Origin: Pyrrhosoma nymphula
Lineage: Eukaryota; Arthropoda; Insecta; Odonata; Coenagrionidae
Direction: 5' to 3'
Assembly (NCBI GenBank): GCA_963573305.1
Contig: OY754331.1
Span: forward strand, 89,953,434 to 90,017,433
DNA length: 64,000 bases
In this document: positions 50,046 through 61,984 of the stretch, in pieces
Position numbering within the stretch: position 1 is the first letter of the stretch
Layout of the letters: the number at the start of each line of letters is the position of its first letter
The notes under the pieces: model-generated
What the model was told of the DNA's origin: nothing
Database searches by the model: none
Seen by the model: only the letters and a program-made list of their open reading frames with translations
Made by a program: the position numbers and the translations under genes

Positions 50046-51820
50046 GCTGAGGACAGAAATTTTGGAAAAGAAGAAAAAGGATCTTATGAGAATGCTGACC
50101 TAAATGGACAAAACTACGAAGAAATACAATTTGAAATCATAGGGGAATCACCCTCAAATTTGGGGAACAAAATCGTACACAAATGGAAAAATTTTCTTAT
50201 GTGGGAAGTAGAGTCATCAGTGTTGGAAGAAGTTTGAAGAATATTGAGAGCAAAATAGCTCAAATGATGAGGGCATGAGAGAAGATGACTATTGATAACC
50301 AGTAACACAATTGTGTGCTTGTAAGGAGAAGCCCTTCAGTTGAGTATGAATATATGTAGTTCGCTGAGCTTGCTTGCATATGGCTGTAGTCTTGACTATT
50401 CAAGCAGAAGAGCAAAAAAGATGGTAAGCAATGGAAATTGGTGTTATCAAATACATATATGAGGATCAAATGGATGGAGAGAATCATAAATGAAGAAGTC
50501 CCCTGAAGAGTTGCAAATAAAAGATGTAAGTATATGTAATTATACATGTGCTTATATATATCTTATATAAAGTTCAGTGAAGAAGGAGAGACAAACTTAA
50601 TGGACACTTTTTGCCAAAGAAGAGCCTTAAGTAAACTAATCAAAGAGAAATATAAATAGGAAGAGTTGCGGAGGAAGACCATGGTCATTAAAACAATGGA
50701 GTACATTAGGAAAATTATAATTATGTAAAAGTAAATAATGATGTGGGAATGAAATGGCTAGCTGATATGAGAGCAGCAAAAAACAATCTTCGGAATGATT
50801 GGCGACTATAATGAAAGACATCAGTCAGTTTTTTCTAGTAAGTTAAACAGTTTCATTTTTTTTGCATAACCTAGTTAAAGTATGCACTAGCAAAACATGC
50901 ACTAGCTTGCTTCAGTACGCAAAATAGATCAGGTAATTACCAGATCTTGTATTAAAACAAGAAATATGAAATGGCCAAACGGCTGAGAAGGGTTCTTGGC
51001 GTCCGATTCATCCAGCTAATTACATCTGATTCAGATTAAAACTAAAAGTCTTTTAAGCAGTGGAATCTTAACAAGCACTAGTCACGAGATTGAAGTCATG
51101 TTTTTATCGTTATTAATCTCCTTGCGCCATTTCATATCCCTTGTACTCTGCTCGTCTAAAGTAAGAAACTATCCATTCATACCCATTTTCGTATTTTTAA
51201 AGTTACATTTAGTTTCTTAGAACGATTTAATTTATTTATGTCGTCCTTCCTATTCAAATTTGCCGCTTGTGAACTTTTTGAAAGTGCTACGGTGCTACCA
51301 ACGCAATAAAAAAGCCGTGAAGGTTGTAGCTTGTACAAAGCATTAGAAAGGCAAACACGAATAATTGTACCACGCGAATTACTATGGTGATTAAGATTAA
51401 TATTTCAGTATTTTCTATTCAATTCCTAAAATTTCACACCATATTTCTAATTCGTGTGAAAAAAGTTTCAATTTCAATTGTTGGTTCGAGGGGCGTGGGA
51501 GGTGATCGACATATCTTTTGTTTTCAGCAGCTCACTTCAAGACGGGGAAGGTGGGTAAAGGCTTTCAGCTGTTTGGTTTTTGTGGGGTGCGACAAAAAAT
51601 TAATGGAGACGGGTCGTCACAACATTGCCGAAGTCTCTATGAGTGCGACATAGTATGGTCCAAAAAATGCCGCCCCAAGAAGGCTTATCGATCTTTGTCA
51701 TACCTGAACTGGACAATCCTATGAACTGAGTTTTACATCTTGAATTTCTCCTGTAATTTTGCAATGAAGGTATAGTAAAATAGCAGAATGAACACTCTAG
51801 GCCTCAGTTTGATATTCAAA
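50046..51820. other. Intergenic region and probable STK16 promoter
   Basis: AT-rich up to about 51240, then somewhat less so to 51700. No TATA box or CpG block stands out. The short open frames at 51384-51724 have no recognisable product and may be 5' untranslated or promoter DNA of the kinase gene. Confidence 0.35.
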
Positions 51821-51897
51821 ATGGGTTGTCTCTGCGCCAAGGAGTCGGTGATGATTAATTCCAGAAAGTACTATGTTAAAAGTCACTTGGGAGACGG
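51821..51897 (+). CDS. STK16: STK16 exon 1
   Basis: ATG at 51821 (AAAATGG context) was chosen because it yields the myristoylation-competent MGCLC start; an in-frame upstream ATG at 51788 would bury Gly2. The donor is GACGG|GTAAGT. Confidence 0.85.
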
Positions 51898-53175
51898 GTA
51901 AGTTCTTATTCAGCAGAAATTAATGTATCGTCTGTTATGGCTATTGGACGAAATACTTATATTTCAGAGGCTTTAGTACTGTGGAACTCGTTGAGGATGC
52001 CCATACCCATCGTGCTTACGCCCTGAAAAGAATAACATGTCATGGGCCTGAAGATCAGCGGCTTGCCTTGCAGGAGGTTGACTTCCATAGGAGGTTTCAG
52101 CACACTAACATTTTGGAGTGTATTGATGCTGCTTTGACTGGTTCTACAGTCATGGATGCTGCGCTTGATTCTACCAGCCAAGTCCTTATTCTTCTCCCTT
52201 ACTATCCGGTAGATATGACATATGTCAAGGTTTTCGAAGATTCCTGTGATCTTAAGTTCCAATTTTTCAATTTTAAGTTTTCAATTAGAGAAGTAGTAGG
52301 TATGTGAGTATAAATGAAAGATGTCAGATTCAACTAGCAATAATGCTTTGGCTATTAAATGTCTTGGTTGGATATTATGTACGGATTTTTTATGTATTGT
52401 ATATCCTGCTTCAAATGTTAGTGAAGTAGCACATTGCACAGACTCTTAATTCCATTTTCGGTCTCGCGGGTAAAATTATGTCACCGAATCCAACCAACAA
52501 GTAAGAAATTTAAACCACTTCCCCTGAAGCATGTAAGTTAACAGTTATCTCATACGTTTCAGAGAGGTACATTGGCACAGGAGCTTGAATGGAGATTCAA
52601 AAATAATGAGCCAATGGAAAGCATTCCCTTACTGACGATGTTTCTCCAAATATGCAAAGGAGTCCAAGCAATGCATGAAGCTACACCAACACCTCTTGCT
52701 CATAGGGATCTCAAGACAGCAAATATTCTTTTGAAGGAAGACTATACTCCTGTTATAATGGATTTAGGTATGTTGTGAATCGTTTTCTTGTTTGTTTCGC
52801 CAAGAACTATCCCACGGATGATTTCTATTTAAGTAGTTCCTGGTCACTGATATTTGTTCAAAATTTAGGCAAATTTTATTGATATTTTTATCTCCTGACC
52901 ATGTAGTTCATGTTGTGGGATGCTGGTGCTGCTTCTGATAGCTTTAAGAAATTTCTCATTGCCTCTTGTGAGGAAGTGGAAAATGTGTTATGTTGTTTAT
53001 CTCTTATTTAAAATGACTAGGATCCATGGCACCAGCTAGAGTAAAGATTGGCGGTAGTGGAGAAGCACAGACCCTTCAAGATACTGCTGGTGAAAGATGT
53101 TCAATGCCATATAGAGCTCCCGAACTCTTTACTGTAGAAACACATTCATCAATTGATGAAAGGACTGACATTTGG
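51821..53175 (+). CDS. STK16: STK16-like serine/threonine kinase (partial gene model, exons 1-4)
   Basis: STK16 (MPSK1) is a Golgi- and membrane-associated kinase of the NAK/GAK-AAK1 group. Joining 51821-51897, 51968-52208, 52563-52767 and 53021-53175 gives 678 nt, 226 codons in frame. The N-terminus MGCLCAKES carries Gly2 for myristoylation and Cys3/Cys5 for palmitoylation, as in the family. A glycine-rich loop (GDGGFSTVELVED), Lys46 in YALKR, HRDLKTANILL with Asp155, DLG (173-175) in place of DFG as is usual for STK16, and SMPYRAPELF with ERTDIW at the end are all visible. About 80 C-terminal residues, starting with the expected SLGCVLYA segment, are missing; they should be in one or more exons after 53175, perhaps beyond the window. 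Confidence 0.88.
51968..52208 (+). CDS. STK16: STK16 exon 2, N-lobe
   Basis: Encodes residues 26-106: the rest of the glycine loop, the ATP-binding YALKR lysine, QEVDFHRRFQHTNILECIDA and LILLPYYP. The donor after CCG (GTAGAT) is weak, but only this end joins in frame to RGTL of exon 3, as the family alignment requires. Confidence 0.85.
52563..52767 (+). CDS. STK16: STK16 exon 3, catalytic loop
   Basis: Encodes residues 107-175: RGTLAQELEWRFKNNEP, the helix ICKGVQAMHEATPTPL, then AHRDLKTANILL and VIMDLG. Acceptor CGTTTCAG; donor TTTAG|GTATGT. Confidence 0.9.
53021..53175 (+). CDS. STK16: STK16 exon 4, activation segment
   Basis: Encodes residues 175-226: SMAPARVKIGGSGEAQTLQD, AGERCSMPYRAPELFTVE and IDERTDIW. 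The acceptor (AAATGACTAG) has a poor polypyrimidine tract. The donor is TGG|GTGTGT. Confidence 0.88.
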
Positions 53176-54262
53176 GTGTGTATACCCTTTAATAATTTGA
53201 AGAGTTTTTGTATGTGGGTATGTATACAAAAAATCAATCCATGTGCTGTTCTAAGTGCATATTGCAGGTATCAAGTACTCTGAAGACTTGAACAGATTAT
53301 GTTTTTAATTATCTGATAATTATGTGGTTTGGAAATATTATTTAATTATCTAATAGTGGCAAAAAGTTGAACTACTCGATTTTAAAGGAATGATAGCTAT
53401 TCTTTTCAATTTCCATACTTGCACACACTGCCACAAGTTGCTGCCACGACCCCACCTCAGTCCACTGACAATCCTAGTAAACCTTACAACCTAATAGGAC
53501 TGGATCCCAATAACTTGTTTTCTTGGTATATGTTTACAATTGCCCCCCTCAGTTAATGTTGTAACAATTAAAGGTATTGGTATCAAAGCGAACAGTCTGC
53601 AAATTCCTCAAATTCACCTGCTTTCCGCTCACCTTCAACCAACTACTTCACATGTTTTGCAATGCTATATATGTGCTGTAACCTAATGCGTCGGATTTTC
53701 CCTTGGAACAACTTTCCCTTTTTATCTCTCGCTCTACGTCGTATTTTTCTTTTTATTTGTTTTTTTTTTCGTCCGTTTTTCTGCACTTTCTTCCACGCTT
53801 TTTCTCTCGTCTTCTAACTTTGTTTATTTATTTCTCTCTTCTCCTAGCTTTCGCCATCAAAATCATTATTTACTTACACATCCCCAATTTTGCATTGTTA
53901 CCCCTCGAAAACACTACTTATATCACTATTAGTTTATGGACGTAGGGTTACATCAGCCCCATTAAAAGATGTCGCCATGAAATAGAGACAGCCTCTTTTA
54001 ACACCTTCTAGCATATCTAGTGGGAGTTCCAAAAATCTCGGAATATGGCATCAAAATATCACAAAAATATGCAAATTTGGTCCTTTTCAAACTATATTTT
54101 CTCGAAAACTAAGTATCTCACGCCATTCTTTCTTACATTACTTAAATGCGCACTCCTTTCCTTTTCCATTTTTCTAACATCCCTCACTTTTCTACGTTTC
54201 CCACAAAACATTTTCTCCCAGACTGTACCTTACGATTCATTTATCCAATTAAATTCTATCTG

Positions 54263-54490
54263 CATGTATCTTGGGAGTTGTTCCACGTCAAGTGATCTAG
54301 TTTTTGAGAAGTGCCCCACTCGACCATCTCGGATTTCGATGAAATTTTGTGTGAACAGTTCTACATACCTTTGATGAAAATGTGTTAATTTTTAGGTCCG
54401 TTAGTGAGATACTTTTGGAGATATAGCCATTTGTGTGACCCCATGCCACAACCACCTGCGACATGACTGTGAAATTTGAAACTTTGAGAT
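54263..54490. repeat. Dispersed repeat fragment, TTCC-CGTCAA type
   Basis: The text TTGTTCCACGTCAAGTGATC, CTCGGATTTCGATGAAATTT and AGTGAGATACTTTTGGAGAT parallels a second, diverged copy at 55530-55800 (GGTCATTCCATGTCAAATCA, CTCGGATTTTTATGAAATTT). It is a low-copy family of unknown type. Confidence 0.5.
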
Positions 54491-55529
54491 TTGATAACTC
54501 TTATTATCAGATTTACATAATACATATATGTATTCGTTTTACAATGTTATCTTACTATTTATATTTTTACTTCTGGTAAAGTTTTTTTTTACTCAGCGAA
54601 CGCTGGTGAGGGTCGTGAATGTCGCAAATGGGAGCAAAATTCACTCTTCGTATCACCAGGAGTTCTATTTCCTATTGTGTGCTCCAGCGAGGATTAGATG
54701 GCAGCAGTAGCTGAAGGAGACTTGTGTAGGTCAGGGAGAAAATGTAAATTTTTACATCGATGAATGCAATCTAAGAATATTCAGTGCCATTGTCCACTTA
54801 GCCTGAGTCATGGGATGAGGGGAATTCTGCTCGTAGCAGCCTTTTGACCCTTGCTCGACCAAGTGGGATTTGCTTTGGCTTGTGAGCTTGGTGGCTTCAG
54901 CCAGTGTGTCACCATTAATTTTGTCCTATGCAAATTACTGCCCTGTGCAGTATTGGCTGAAATCAGGAAAACTGGAAAAAATGTTATTCTCACAGTCATT
55001 GGAGAAGTTGTAACTTCACATGGTTACTATAAATTGAATACTGCACATGGCATTGTGTGTTATTTTCTATAGTTACTGCTGATTAGCATTAGCAACGTCT
55101 CAGTCTTACAACGCCCATTGACACTTTTCTCCAAAAACCCATTGATTCAAGAAAACTTGATTCACTAGCCAATAGAAGAACATTTTTTCATATCATGAGA
55201 TTTAGCAACAGATTTAAGTGTGAATCCAAAGAGAATCTTTCTCCTGGAAAAAAACATTGGTGTTGTTACAAATTTGCTTGGTAGAACTAGACTCTTAAGT
55301 ATGTATGGTGAAATTTTAGCTAAATTAGTTACTTGGAAAAATATAGAAAGATAGCTTTCTAACTCATTAGCATTACCATTTTCTGTGTTGCTGTGCATAA
55401 AATTTAAACTTCACTAGGACCTTCAAGAATACAATGAAAGCATTGCTTAAACAGTTTCCTTTTAAAATTCTGATTTACAGTTTGAATTGTGTTGTTGAAG
55501 AGTTTATCTCTACATTGATGAAAGAGGAT

Positions 55530-55860
55530 ATGGGGTCATTCCATGTCAAATCAGCCAGAAATTTTTGAAAATGTAACCCACCGACTCGGATTTTTATGAA
55601 ATTTTTGTCACTAGCAGCTATCACCAATTTAATGAGCTATGCAAATTATTTCCTCTCTCACTCTCATAGTTTGTCAGATATGAGGGCTCAAAGGTTGGGG
55701 GATTCGACTTTCAGAGTACAGGGCACAAGGTAAAAATTCATTGCTCAGTAACCATTTAACATATCACCATGAAATTTTTACCTCTTACATATCAAAGTAC
55801 ATCAATTCCATAGAAATATTTTCTACCACCCTGGCATTTCTATTTTGGCCACCATAATGT
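55530..55860. repeat. Dispersed repeat fragment, second copy
   Basis: Shares GTCATTCCATGTCAAATCA-like and CTCGGATTT--ATGAAATTTT text with 54263-54490, in the same orientation. Non-coding. Confidence 0.5.
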
Positions 55861-56296
55861 CATTAGTTAAACAAGTTTTTGAACTCAAAAACATGACTTC
55901 ATATTTTCACAATTATCACCCTAAGGCAGAGTAGTAAACTCATCCAACTTTTTTTAAAATTAGACCTAAATATGTGCTCTAATAGACTGTGAAATAAAAA
56001 TGGTGGTGTTTTGACTGCCACTGTGAGTATTTCAGGTTTCACTTTTTTTTCTATCTCGGAGAGAGGGATTTTGGACAAATACTGTACACTTACTAAGGAT
56101 AACTGTATGGAAATGCCTGTGATCATGTGGAAATATTTGAAATAATTGTCAGTAAATGATAGGCCTAGCATTAATTTTATTGAATATGCCTCTTGTTCAT
56201 GCAAATATTAAAACAAAATGATACTGGGCTTGCTGACCTCTTGTGGTTCTAAAGAAAGTAAAACTTTAACCACAGTACTACATAATGTATATTTAA

Positions 56297-56540
56297 GCAA
56301 TGCCATCCCTAGGGTAGTGCGACAGGTGCCGTTGCACTGGGCCCCGTGCCTATGGGGGTCACGCCGCGCCGGGGCTTAACTTTTCAGTAGGCGCGGGGAA
56401 ACCCATGCCCGCGTGTAAGTTGCAGGTCCGCCACTCCACCCGATCCCGACTATCTTATACAACCGTACTTCTTGGATCTTTCCCGCACCATCTGAATGAA
56501 GCCAACTGGAGTGGCTCCACGCTTGTGGGCCCCGCTTACG
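56297..56540. repeat. GC-richer repeat fragment
   Basis: CCATCCCTAGGGTAGTGCGA and GTGCCGTTGCACTGGGCCCC form the complement of the text at 20205-20256, so this is a dispersed repeat end. The following GC-rich stretch (to about 56540) has no recognised function. Confidence 0.45.
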
Positions 56541-57186
56541 GAATGGTACTCAGCACTTTTTAGGTCTTCAGTGGGAAAAGTAACGTAGAAGCATATTGCA
56601 TACCACTACAAATTTCACAAAAGTAAGGTATGCTATAAAAAGGAAAGTCTATGACAATGAACGTCATGATGGCGTAAAAGAAATTTCTCCACAATATAAC
56701 TTTAATTTATGTTCTTTTATCCAATTGTAGACCAACCTATTACATCATTCAAAGAAAGTTTGGAGCAGTTTCAGAGATAGTGTAATTTTTTTTATAATTT
56801 TGTTTGACATAAAAAAATTGAAAACTTGAAATGACTATGAATTGTTGAGTAACTGAAAACTTTGGAGAAAATGTTAACCTCCAGGGATTCTAGAGACATT
56901 GATAGGAAGGAGCTATTTGATAAGTCAAATATATTGAAATGCATTGTGTCAGAAAAGCTATCAGCCAGAAGAAAAATCTGTAAGGGAAGCTTTATCATGG
57001 GCCTGAAAAAATGAATCTTCACGTAATACTTGAATTACGGATCATTTTAATGATTCCCGCAAGTGTTGCAATTGCTGAAGAAAGCTCCTAAACTTTAAAA
57101 TTAACAAAGGAAAATTTGAGATCCCATGTCCCAAGATTGTGCTATGTCCCAAGACCACCTAAAAGATCTTGCAATCATATACACTT

Positions 57187-58505
57187 ATCACCTACATAAT
57201 ACTCTGCGAGCCGCTGCATGGGCATGTGACAGGGGGTGTTAGGACACCAGCCACGTAAAGGTGTAAAGTAGAATTAATATAGGTGGGTGAAAATGTGAAG
57301 TGTATTTCGGCAGTGTTTTCAGTCGATCTCAGTTTTTATTGTGGCTATTTATTGTGTGTGGGAAGAATAAATTTGTTTACTTATCTGTTCGGCAATGTAT
57401 CTCTCTTATTTCATCTTTCCTGTCCGACCTAGAGATGTAGTGCGGTGTTAAAATGATATTCTTCGAGTCACATAGAAACTCACCTGGTCTGAATTTCTCA
57501 AGCAATCTAAGCCTAGTGTGTAGCCTCCGAGACTCTAGTGATTCCCAACCTAATCCCTCTAAAACCAGTGAAACACTCTTTGTTCAGTCGTGGCTGTTTT
57601 TAACGAACCGCACAGCTTTCCTTTGTATTTTGTTTATTTTTCGAATAAAACCTTTCTGATCAGGGTCCCAAATGCTCGTGGCGTATCCGAGGTGTAGCCT
57701 AACCAGAGCGAAGTAGCACCTCTTCTTTCACATTTTCTTCCGAGGTCCTTCCTACTGTATGCTTGATGAATCCTAGTTTCTTTAAGGCTGTGCCACAAAT
57801 GTTTAATATGTGTGTTCTCCACGATAGGTTTGAAGTTAAGCTAATTCCCCGATATTTTACTTCATCCGACTACTTTGTTTACTCCACCCTCTGTGTAGAA
57901 ATGGCATTGGTGTGTTGACCTCCACAAGAACTGTCCTGCTGTGCATTTACTAAGATTTTTTTATTTTTTTTATTTAACAACACCCCCAAAAACAGCCACT
58001 CATTGGGCCTTTACATCAGGTGTATTAACAATTCATAATGAACAACACAAACAACCATGCCCTGGGTAGTGAAAAATCCTCCCCAGGCGGGATTCGAACC
58101 CGCGGCCTTTGGGTTAGCAAGCAAGGACGTTACCCCGCCACCACCGAGGCCGGCAAAGCCCCCAGCTTAAGTTCAAGCCCCCAGGCCTGGCACCACGAGC
58201 TCATGTTATTTAGGTCCGATGATAAAACTTCCAATTCCGGATCTTCGGCGATTTTGCGGTAGATGACCTCATCATCTGTAAATAATCTAAGGTTACTGCT
58301 AACTCAAGAACTAAGGTCATTTATATAAAAATGAATAAAAGGGGACCCGATCACGCTTCCTTATGGGACACCGGATGCCACTCTTACCACATCGGAGCTA
58401 ATACCGTCAATTACTACTTTTTGCTTATGATCACTTAGAAAGTCACGTATCCAGTTCACCCTTCTCTGTACATAAACATTTAGCTGATGACTTATAGCCT
58501 TAAAT
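57187..58505 (-). mobile_element. 5'-truncated LINE with reverse-transcriptase core, split by a SINE
   Basis: On the minus strand, from 58505 down, the text gives a polymerase motif (SGVP, a stop where Gln is expected, GSVIGSPFIHFYINDL), then LFTDDEVIYRKIAED (the active-site box, normally FADD), then DLNNMSSWCQAWGLELKL. After the inserted SINE it continues with KYRGISLTSNLSW-like text, HIKHLWHSLKETRIHQAYSR and LRLLEKF-like text, and the shared 3' UTR ending near 57187. The family is CR1/jockey-like. Stop codons show that it is dead. Confidence 0.82.
57955..58172 (-). repeat. tRNA-derived SINE inserted in the LINE
   Basis: On the minus strand, about 58155-58086 resembles a tRNA: GCCTCGGTGGTGGCGGGGTA (A-box side) and GCGGGTTCGAATCCCGCC (B-box arm, a perfect T-stem). 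A T-rich run at 57955-57980 is the A-rich tail on the minus strand. The LINE reading frame resumes on both sides of it. It differs in sequence from the SINE family at 795, 1061 and 22040. Confidence 0.72.
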
Positions 58506-58905
58506 GACATAAGAGATTAAATGAAAGCCAGAATAGTAGATGTGCACCACCATCTTTGTAATTTATATGTGAAATGTCATCAAGGTTATCTTGATGTAAA
58601 AAGTTTGTTTTTCATTACTTTTCAATGTTAAAATGTCTCATGAGTACCTACACAAAATGTAGGTACATACCTATAAAAATGTCATCAAATTTCAGTAGGC
58701 TTACCTCATTAAATAAGGTTAATATATACATAAGTTTCTTGAAATCATGAGCCAGTTCGTCGGATCATTTCCATCATTCTTTGAAATATGTTTGAAAAAG
58801 TTGCACCATATCATCAATAGAAAGCGAAATTAGGAGGCCCCAGACTTTTGTTTGCACATGGCCCCTCAATCCCTAAGGACGGCCCTGTATTGAAGAACTA
58901 GTTAA

Positions 58906-60077
58906 CCCTTTCGCTACGAACGACGTGATAGAGCGTCGTAGATTTTTCGACGCAAACGAACGAACGACGTGATAGCACGTCGTGCCGCTAAGCTAGCCCC
59001 AAGCAAGCCTAAAAGGTGTGTATTATAAACAGGGATGCGACCCGAAAAGGCACCCGAACTCAGAGTCCGACCCTTCATCGCGGTTGGTTTATGGCACGAA
59101 CTGACCGGTCATACTATAGTTTTTAACTTCTTTAAGTTAAACATTAATCGCACAATTTTGTTCGTCTTTGTGTTGTACTATTCACGTTGATAAAAATAGT
59201 TTTTTAAACAAAGTCATACAATATATATTAACCATTTTACGTGCATTAGTAAACCAAGCCAGTTTAATATACATAAAATTACTATAGCACGTAAAATGGT
59301 TAAAACTTATCGTATTACTGCGATTAAAAACTATTTTCATCAGTGTGAGTAGCGCGACACAAAGACGAACGTAATTATGCGATTAATGTTTCACTTTAAA
59401 AAGTTATTAACTATAGTATGACTGTTCAGTTGGTGCCATAAACCTCTTATAAAGGACTTCTTCTCGGGACGCCGTTGGTACCTTTTCTCGGTTCGCGGGA
59501 GGGGATTACCTTTCTCGCAGTGCGCGCTCCACTCACAACAGGGGTCCGCGGTCAGTTGCTTGCTGGTGTTGTGGAATAACAAACTTAAAGGTTTTTGTGT
59601 TATTGGCAAATTGAGCATTATAAGTGCATTGCTTATGTTTAGAACTACAACCACAAATTTAAAACGGAGTTCTACTGTTATTTTTAACGTAGTTTGTGTG
59701 TAAAGGAATCTTTACCATTGATACGATTTTTGTTGCTAAAGAGCTTAATATTAACGATAGAATTTCGTTTAAAAGCTGTAAAGTCATTGTAAAACAAGAA
59801 TAATTCATTTATGATTAAATAAATATCGAGGCTGTAGCAACAATGTTTTTAGCAAAACCATCGCATAAAAAATAGTTGACCGCGACCGCATGCCGTAATG
59901 GGCACCATAAGCAGAAAAGAGTGGATATTATCTCAGCCCGGTGGCCGAGCAAAAGGTTCAACACCCCTCTGGCTCCCGACTCAAGTTAGGGAAATAGGTA
60001 CCGGTGAAGATCCTAGCGTAGTGAAAGCTCCGTACTGGCAAAGCAAAAAAGTTTTCCACGTCCCCGTCGCGAAAGGG
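58906..60077. mobile_element. 1.17-kb TTAA-flanked piggyBac-type element with internal hairpin
   Basis: Ends CCCTTTCGCTACGAACG and, from the right, CCCTTTCGCGACGGGGAC are inverted repeats flanked by TTAA (58902-58905 and 60078-60081). Inside, 59084-59245 and 59282-59443 form a second, long inverted repeat with arms of about 160 bp (GGTTTATGGCAC, GTCATACTATAGTT, CATTAATCGCA). GACGTGATAG-CGTCGT motifs lie near the left end. No transposase is present. Confidence 0.8.
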
Positions 60078-60607
60078 TTAATAAGTCTGTGATTGCATGA
60101 AATGTGCTTCTGGTGAAGTTTGTGCAATGGTTAGTGATTAGAAGAACATGATGGAAAATTCCATGATTGTGTTGCAGACAATGCCTATGATACAGGCATT
60201 ATAGGCAGCATTGCTGGTTCAATATAAGTTACCATGAAATAGCTGCATTTACATTTTGATCTTTTACCAAAGTCCTTTGACATAGGTGGCATATTTTCTC
60301 CAGTTTGTCTTTAGTGGGTGGCCTTTAAGTTGTTTGGCAAAAGGGGTATTTTATGGCGCTATTTTTTCCCATTATGCAGCTAACATCTTTAAGGGCAGAG
60401 GTTTGATGAATTCTGCTTTAACATCACTAACTTAACTATATTATTACTGGCCCAAAGAATCAAGTTCATGAATTATTCAAAAGCTGCTATCCTTTTTTTA
60501 TTTCTTCTTTTCCATAGCAGGAGAATTCGTAAGCATACCCTGAATTAACTTCAGCAGTCAGCAAGAAATGCACACCCAAGTAATTGACTTTTCACCCCTC
60601 AAGCGGG

Positions 60608-60926
60608 CAGTGGCGTACGCAGGATTGACTTCTGGGGTGGGTTTTGACTTCTCGGGGGGGTTTGAATTCTGGGGGGTTTCATTAATATTGATGTACATCG
60701 TCATAGAATGATATTTAGATTATTATTCACTAAAACAATAATTAAATTAACATTCTATTTTTGTGAAGACAATTCAACTATATTTTTCAGTCCAATAAGC
60801 AAAATTCTAAACGCTAGTTCAAGTAAACAAACGAAAACAAATTCAGGTAAGCATGCTTTTGGGGGGGTTAAAACCCACCCCAGAAGTCAATCCTGCGTAC
60901 GCATCCCCCCTATCCATACGCCACTG
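60608..60926. mobile_element. 319-bp hAT MITE
   Basis: The left end CAGTGGCGTACGCAGGATTG matches the right end read inward (CAGTGGCGTATGGATAGG, then GCGTACGCAGGATTGAC), and the 8-bp duplication CAAGCGGG is exact (60600-60607 and 60927-60934). G tracts follow each end. Non-coding. Confidence 0.87.
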
Positions 60927-60934
60927 CAAGCGGG

Positions 60935-61837
60935 TATTTAATATTTGAGTATTTAACTCCTCCGGGGCTATTTAAATTGATGTATAAGGCAAGTGGACAT
61001 AAGCCGTACGTCGAAATGCTGCTGGGAGAGAAAATAGGGTCCATACATGTGTACATGGAAACAGCTTGAGAGGTTAAATGTTTAAGGAAAAACATGCTCT
61101 TTCTGGTTATAATGCTGTAGTGCCTACTGTACGTCTGGGATGGCACTTGAAGTTGCAATGCTGAACTTAAGAATATCATCTCACCTCACTTGAGGCAGGT
61201 TATCCAGTTACTGATGAAACCTCCTCCTAATGCACCTTGTGTAATGTGTATGTTTTTGTGCAAGGTCTTTTATTTTGAAATTTATCAGTTTCATGTAAAT
61301 CTGTGAATTTTTTTGTGGTTAGTTTTTCATGTTCCTAGGGAAACTCAATTATGGCATAAGTATATAAATAGGCTATTGTTATTGAAATGACCACTGCCAC
61401 GATAAGTTTCTTACACCCTTCAGACTTAACTGTCACATTTCAGTTCCTGGTGAAAAAGCAGTACTGGTACGGTTGGAAAATTTTAGCCACTGGCATAGAT
61501 TAGAAAAATATTTCTGTTAGAGCTTTCATGGTCCGATTTAGGCTTTAAAACTTTGCAATGCACACCTTACCAGAAAATCTCCAAACTTGGGCATTATAAT
61601 TGTTTTTGGGGATTAAAGTGTTTATTTGTGGTGGTTTCATTCTATCATTATCCATACTCATCTCATTTTATTAGATGATTGGTTTTTAATAAAGAGTATC
61701 ATCACTTCCTTTGATGCAGATAACATGCTGAAGTTATATTTGATGTTTTTTTGTTGCACCTTCAGTTCTGGGTGAAAGGCATGCTGTGCCTATGTTAATC
61801 CATGTGTAAAGATACATTTGAAAATGTTTAGCATTGA
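60935..61837. other. Unassigned region
   Basis: AT-rich, nothing recognised. Confidence 0.4.
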
Positions 61838-61965
61838 CAGGGTTGCCACAGAGCTGGAAAACAGGGAGAACTGGGAAAAGTCAGGGAATTTAAAAATGGT
61901 CATGGAAAACCTGAAAAAGTCAGGGAATGTTTTAATGCAACCTGGAAATTTCTTAAAGTTTCAAC
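61838..61965 (+). repeat. GTCAGGGAA repeat
   Basis: The phrases GTTGCCACAGAGCTGGAAAA, AAAGTCAGGGAATTTAAAAA and AAAAAGTCAGGGAATGTT repeat within 100 bp. This type of text is common in animal genomes as a short dispersed repeat. The open frame over it is an artefact. Confidence 0.5.
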
Positions 61966-61984
61966 CTTATCCACGTCATTTTTA

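Larger units (their letters stand above)
53176..56296. other. STK16 intron or downstream DNA
   Basis: No further kinase exon was recognised. The region is AT-rich, with T-rich stretches at 53700-53830. Two related repeat fragments lie in it, listed separately. Confidence 0.4.

Noticed and set aside
52209..52307. Extension of STK16 exon 2 to a stop near 52307
   Set aside because: The read-through peptide (VDMTYVKVFEDS...) has no counterpart in the family, while splicing at 52208 restores the expected RGTL continuation.
54851..55072. Open frame with hydrophobic text as the missing STK16 C-terminal exon
   Set aside because: The sequence (LDQVGFALACELGGF...) does not match kinase subdomains and lacks suitable splice borders.
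58086..58155. Functional tRNA gene on the minus strand
   Set aside because: The T-arm is perfect, but it is embedded in a segment with an A-rich tail that interrupts a LINE reading frame, as a SINE would.
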